Shown piece after piece: positions 47,869 through 48,339 of a DNA stretch of 48,339 bases (its first letter is position 1; each line of letters opens with the position of its first letter). Made by a program: the position numbers and the translations under genes. The DNA lies in NCBI GenBank assembly GCA_005881275.1, contig VBEF01000032.1, forward strand, positions 1 through 48,339. The letters run 5' to 3'. Origin of the DNA: Chloroflexota bacterium. GTDB lineage: Bacteria; Chloroflexota; Dormibacteria; Dormibacterales; Dormibacteraceae. The notes under the pieces are model-generated. The model saw nothing but the letters and a program-made list of their open reading frames with translations. It made no database searches and was not told the DNA's origin.

Positions 47869-47916
47869 CGTTAGAAAGTGAGCCGCCGGGCAAGAGCCCC
47901 GCGGCATCTGGAATCG

Positions 47917-48339
47917 CTATTCAACCGGAATCTCGTGGTGGATGCGGCGCAGGTCAATCCCCTGCCGGTTCCGGACGACTCGCGCAACGACGTAGATGAC
48001 GATCGCCGCCACGTAAGTGGCGAGGAAGTAGTAGACGGAGTTCAGGGTCGCCTGGAATGACGTCCCATAGAGGTTGCTGCTGTTGAAAGACCACTCATAG
48101 AGCATGAACAGCAGGAACAGCGCTGTGATGACCGAGACCACGGTGATCGTCGGCACGCCGGCGACCTTGTAACGCGAAATGGGTGAAGCGTCGTACAGGT
48201 CCTTCCGCCGCCAGGGCAGGATTATCGCCGCGACCACGGTTGCCAGGAAGGTCAAAGCGAGAACCGCAGTGGCGTCCAGGAAGACGCTTTGGAACTTGGG
48301 GATGTAGGAGTAGATCGCGCTAATCACCACCGACGGCAC
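47917..48339 (-). CDS. APC-family amino acid/amine permease, C-terminal part
   Basis: The last 140 codons of a gene that runs off the right edge. Four hydrophobic segments (about 22-42, 62-86, 101-121 and the stretch at the very start) with the connecting loop WRRKDLYDASPISRYKVAGVPTITV, typical of the final helices of APC superfamily permeases. A cytoplasmic tail ARVVRNRQGIDLRRIHHEIPVE ends it. 48 bp before the Fe-alcohol dehydrogenase on the same strand, so it likely belongs to the same operon and brings in its substrate. Which compound is carried cannot be read from this part. Confidence 0.8.
   Translation of the reverse strand: MPSVVISAIYSYIPKFQSVFLDATAVLALTFLATVVAAIILPWRRKDLYDASPISRYKVAGVPTITVVSVITALFLLFMLYEWSFNSSNLYGTSFQATLNSVYYFLATYVAAIVIYVVARVVRNRQGIDLRRIHHEIPVE

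Noticed and set aside
45571..47874. A 767-codon open frame on the plus strand
   Set aside because: It is antisense to the well-supported ALDH and Fe-ADH genes and its translation is His/Arg/Val-rich without motifs, a GC-codon artefact.
1..48339. tRNA genes, CRISPR arrays, IS elements, prophage or integration sites
   Set aside because: Intergenic gaps are short (largest under 260 bp) and none shows cloverleaf, spaced direct repeats, terminal inverted repeats or transposase coding.

Overview
The window is 48.3 kb of GC-rich bacterial DNA with tightly packed genes, many ATGA/GTGA stop-start overlaps, GTG and TTG starts, and several proteins with lipoprotein signals. There are no tRNA or rRNA genes, prophage, IS elements or CRISPR arrays. 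Style and content (TIGR03767-type phosphoesterase, DUF222/HNH protein, a likely leaderless mRNA, short MetF) suggest an Actinomycetota or Chloroflexota/Dormibacterota relative. That placement is inference; no marker gene is present.

Layout. 1-1460 (minus): start of a corrinoid-uptake lipoprotein behind a cobalamin riboswitch, preceded by cobT. 1633-3426: a GlsB-like membrane protein and a flavin disulfide reductase. 3410-6783: a complete osmoprotectant/betaine ABC importer whose ATPase gene is divergent from its two permeases and binding protein. 6797-20208: assorted genes (DinB-like, lipoate ligase-like, a putative secreted-type peptidase and phospholipase C pair, GNATs, a seven-Asp-box propeller, a thioesterase whose N terminus is encoded by a dispersed repeat, an IolE-like barrel, an acyl-CoA synthetase, HIT protein, and an SF1 helicase with a frameshift near its start).

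20330-36180 is the core of interest. An MttB-superfamily methyltransferase without pyrrolysine is followed by an FchA-like cyclohydrolase. Converging from the other side is a six-gene minus-strand operon: corrinoid protein, methyl-THF:corrinoid methyltransferase, RACo-type corrinoid activase, DUF1638, a PF13769 small protein and a DinB-like protein. A divergent IclR regulator, a PotABCD-like importer, a metallophosphoesterase, MetF and formate-THF ligase complete it. Together these can take a methyl group from a quaternary amine to methyl-THF and oxidise it through methylene-, methenyl- and formyl-THF to formate with ATP. The methylene-THF dehydrogenase step is not in the window.

37110-48339 (minus): an HNH/DUF222 protein with a textbook sigma-70 promoter and an SOS-box-like palindrome. 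Beyond it is a seven-gene operon: Fe-alcohol dehydrogenase, aldehyde dehydrogenase, nucleotidyltransferase-like protein, dimethylglycine/sarcosine dehydrogenase, EtfB, EtfA and a DgcB-like membrane Fe-S protein, preceded by an APC permease running off the edge. Read together, the window looks like a choline/betaine catabolic island. Oxidation of choline to betaine (GbsB/GbsA-like pair), corrinoid demethylation of betaine to dimethylglycine, and flavoprotein demethylation to sarcosine and glycine would be coupled to B12 supply and betaine import. The substrates are inferred from context, not shown by sequence.
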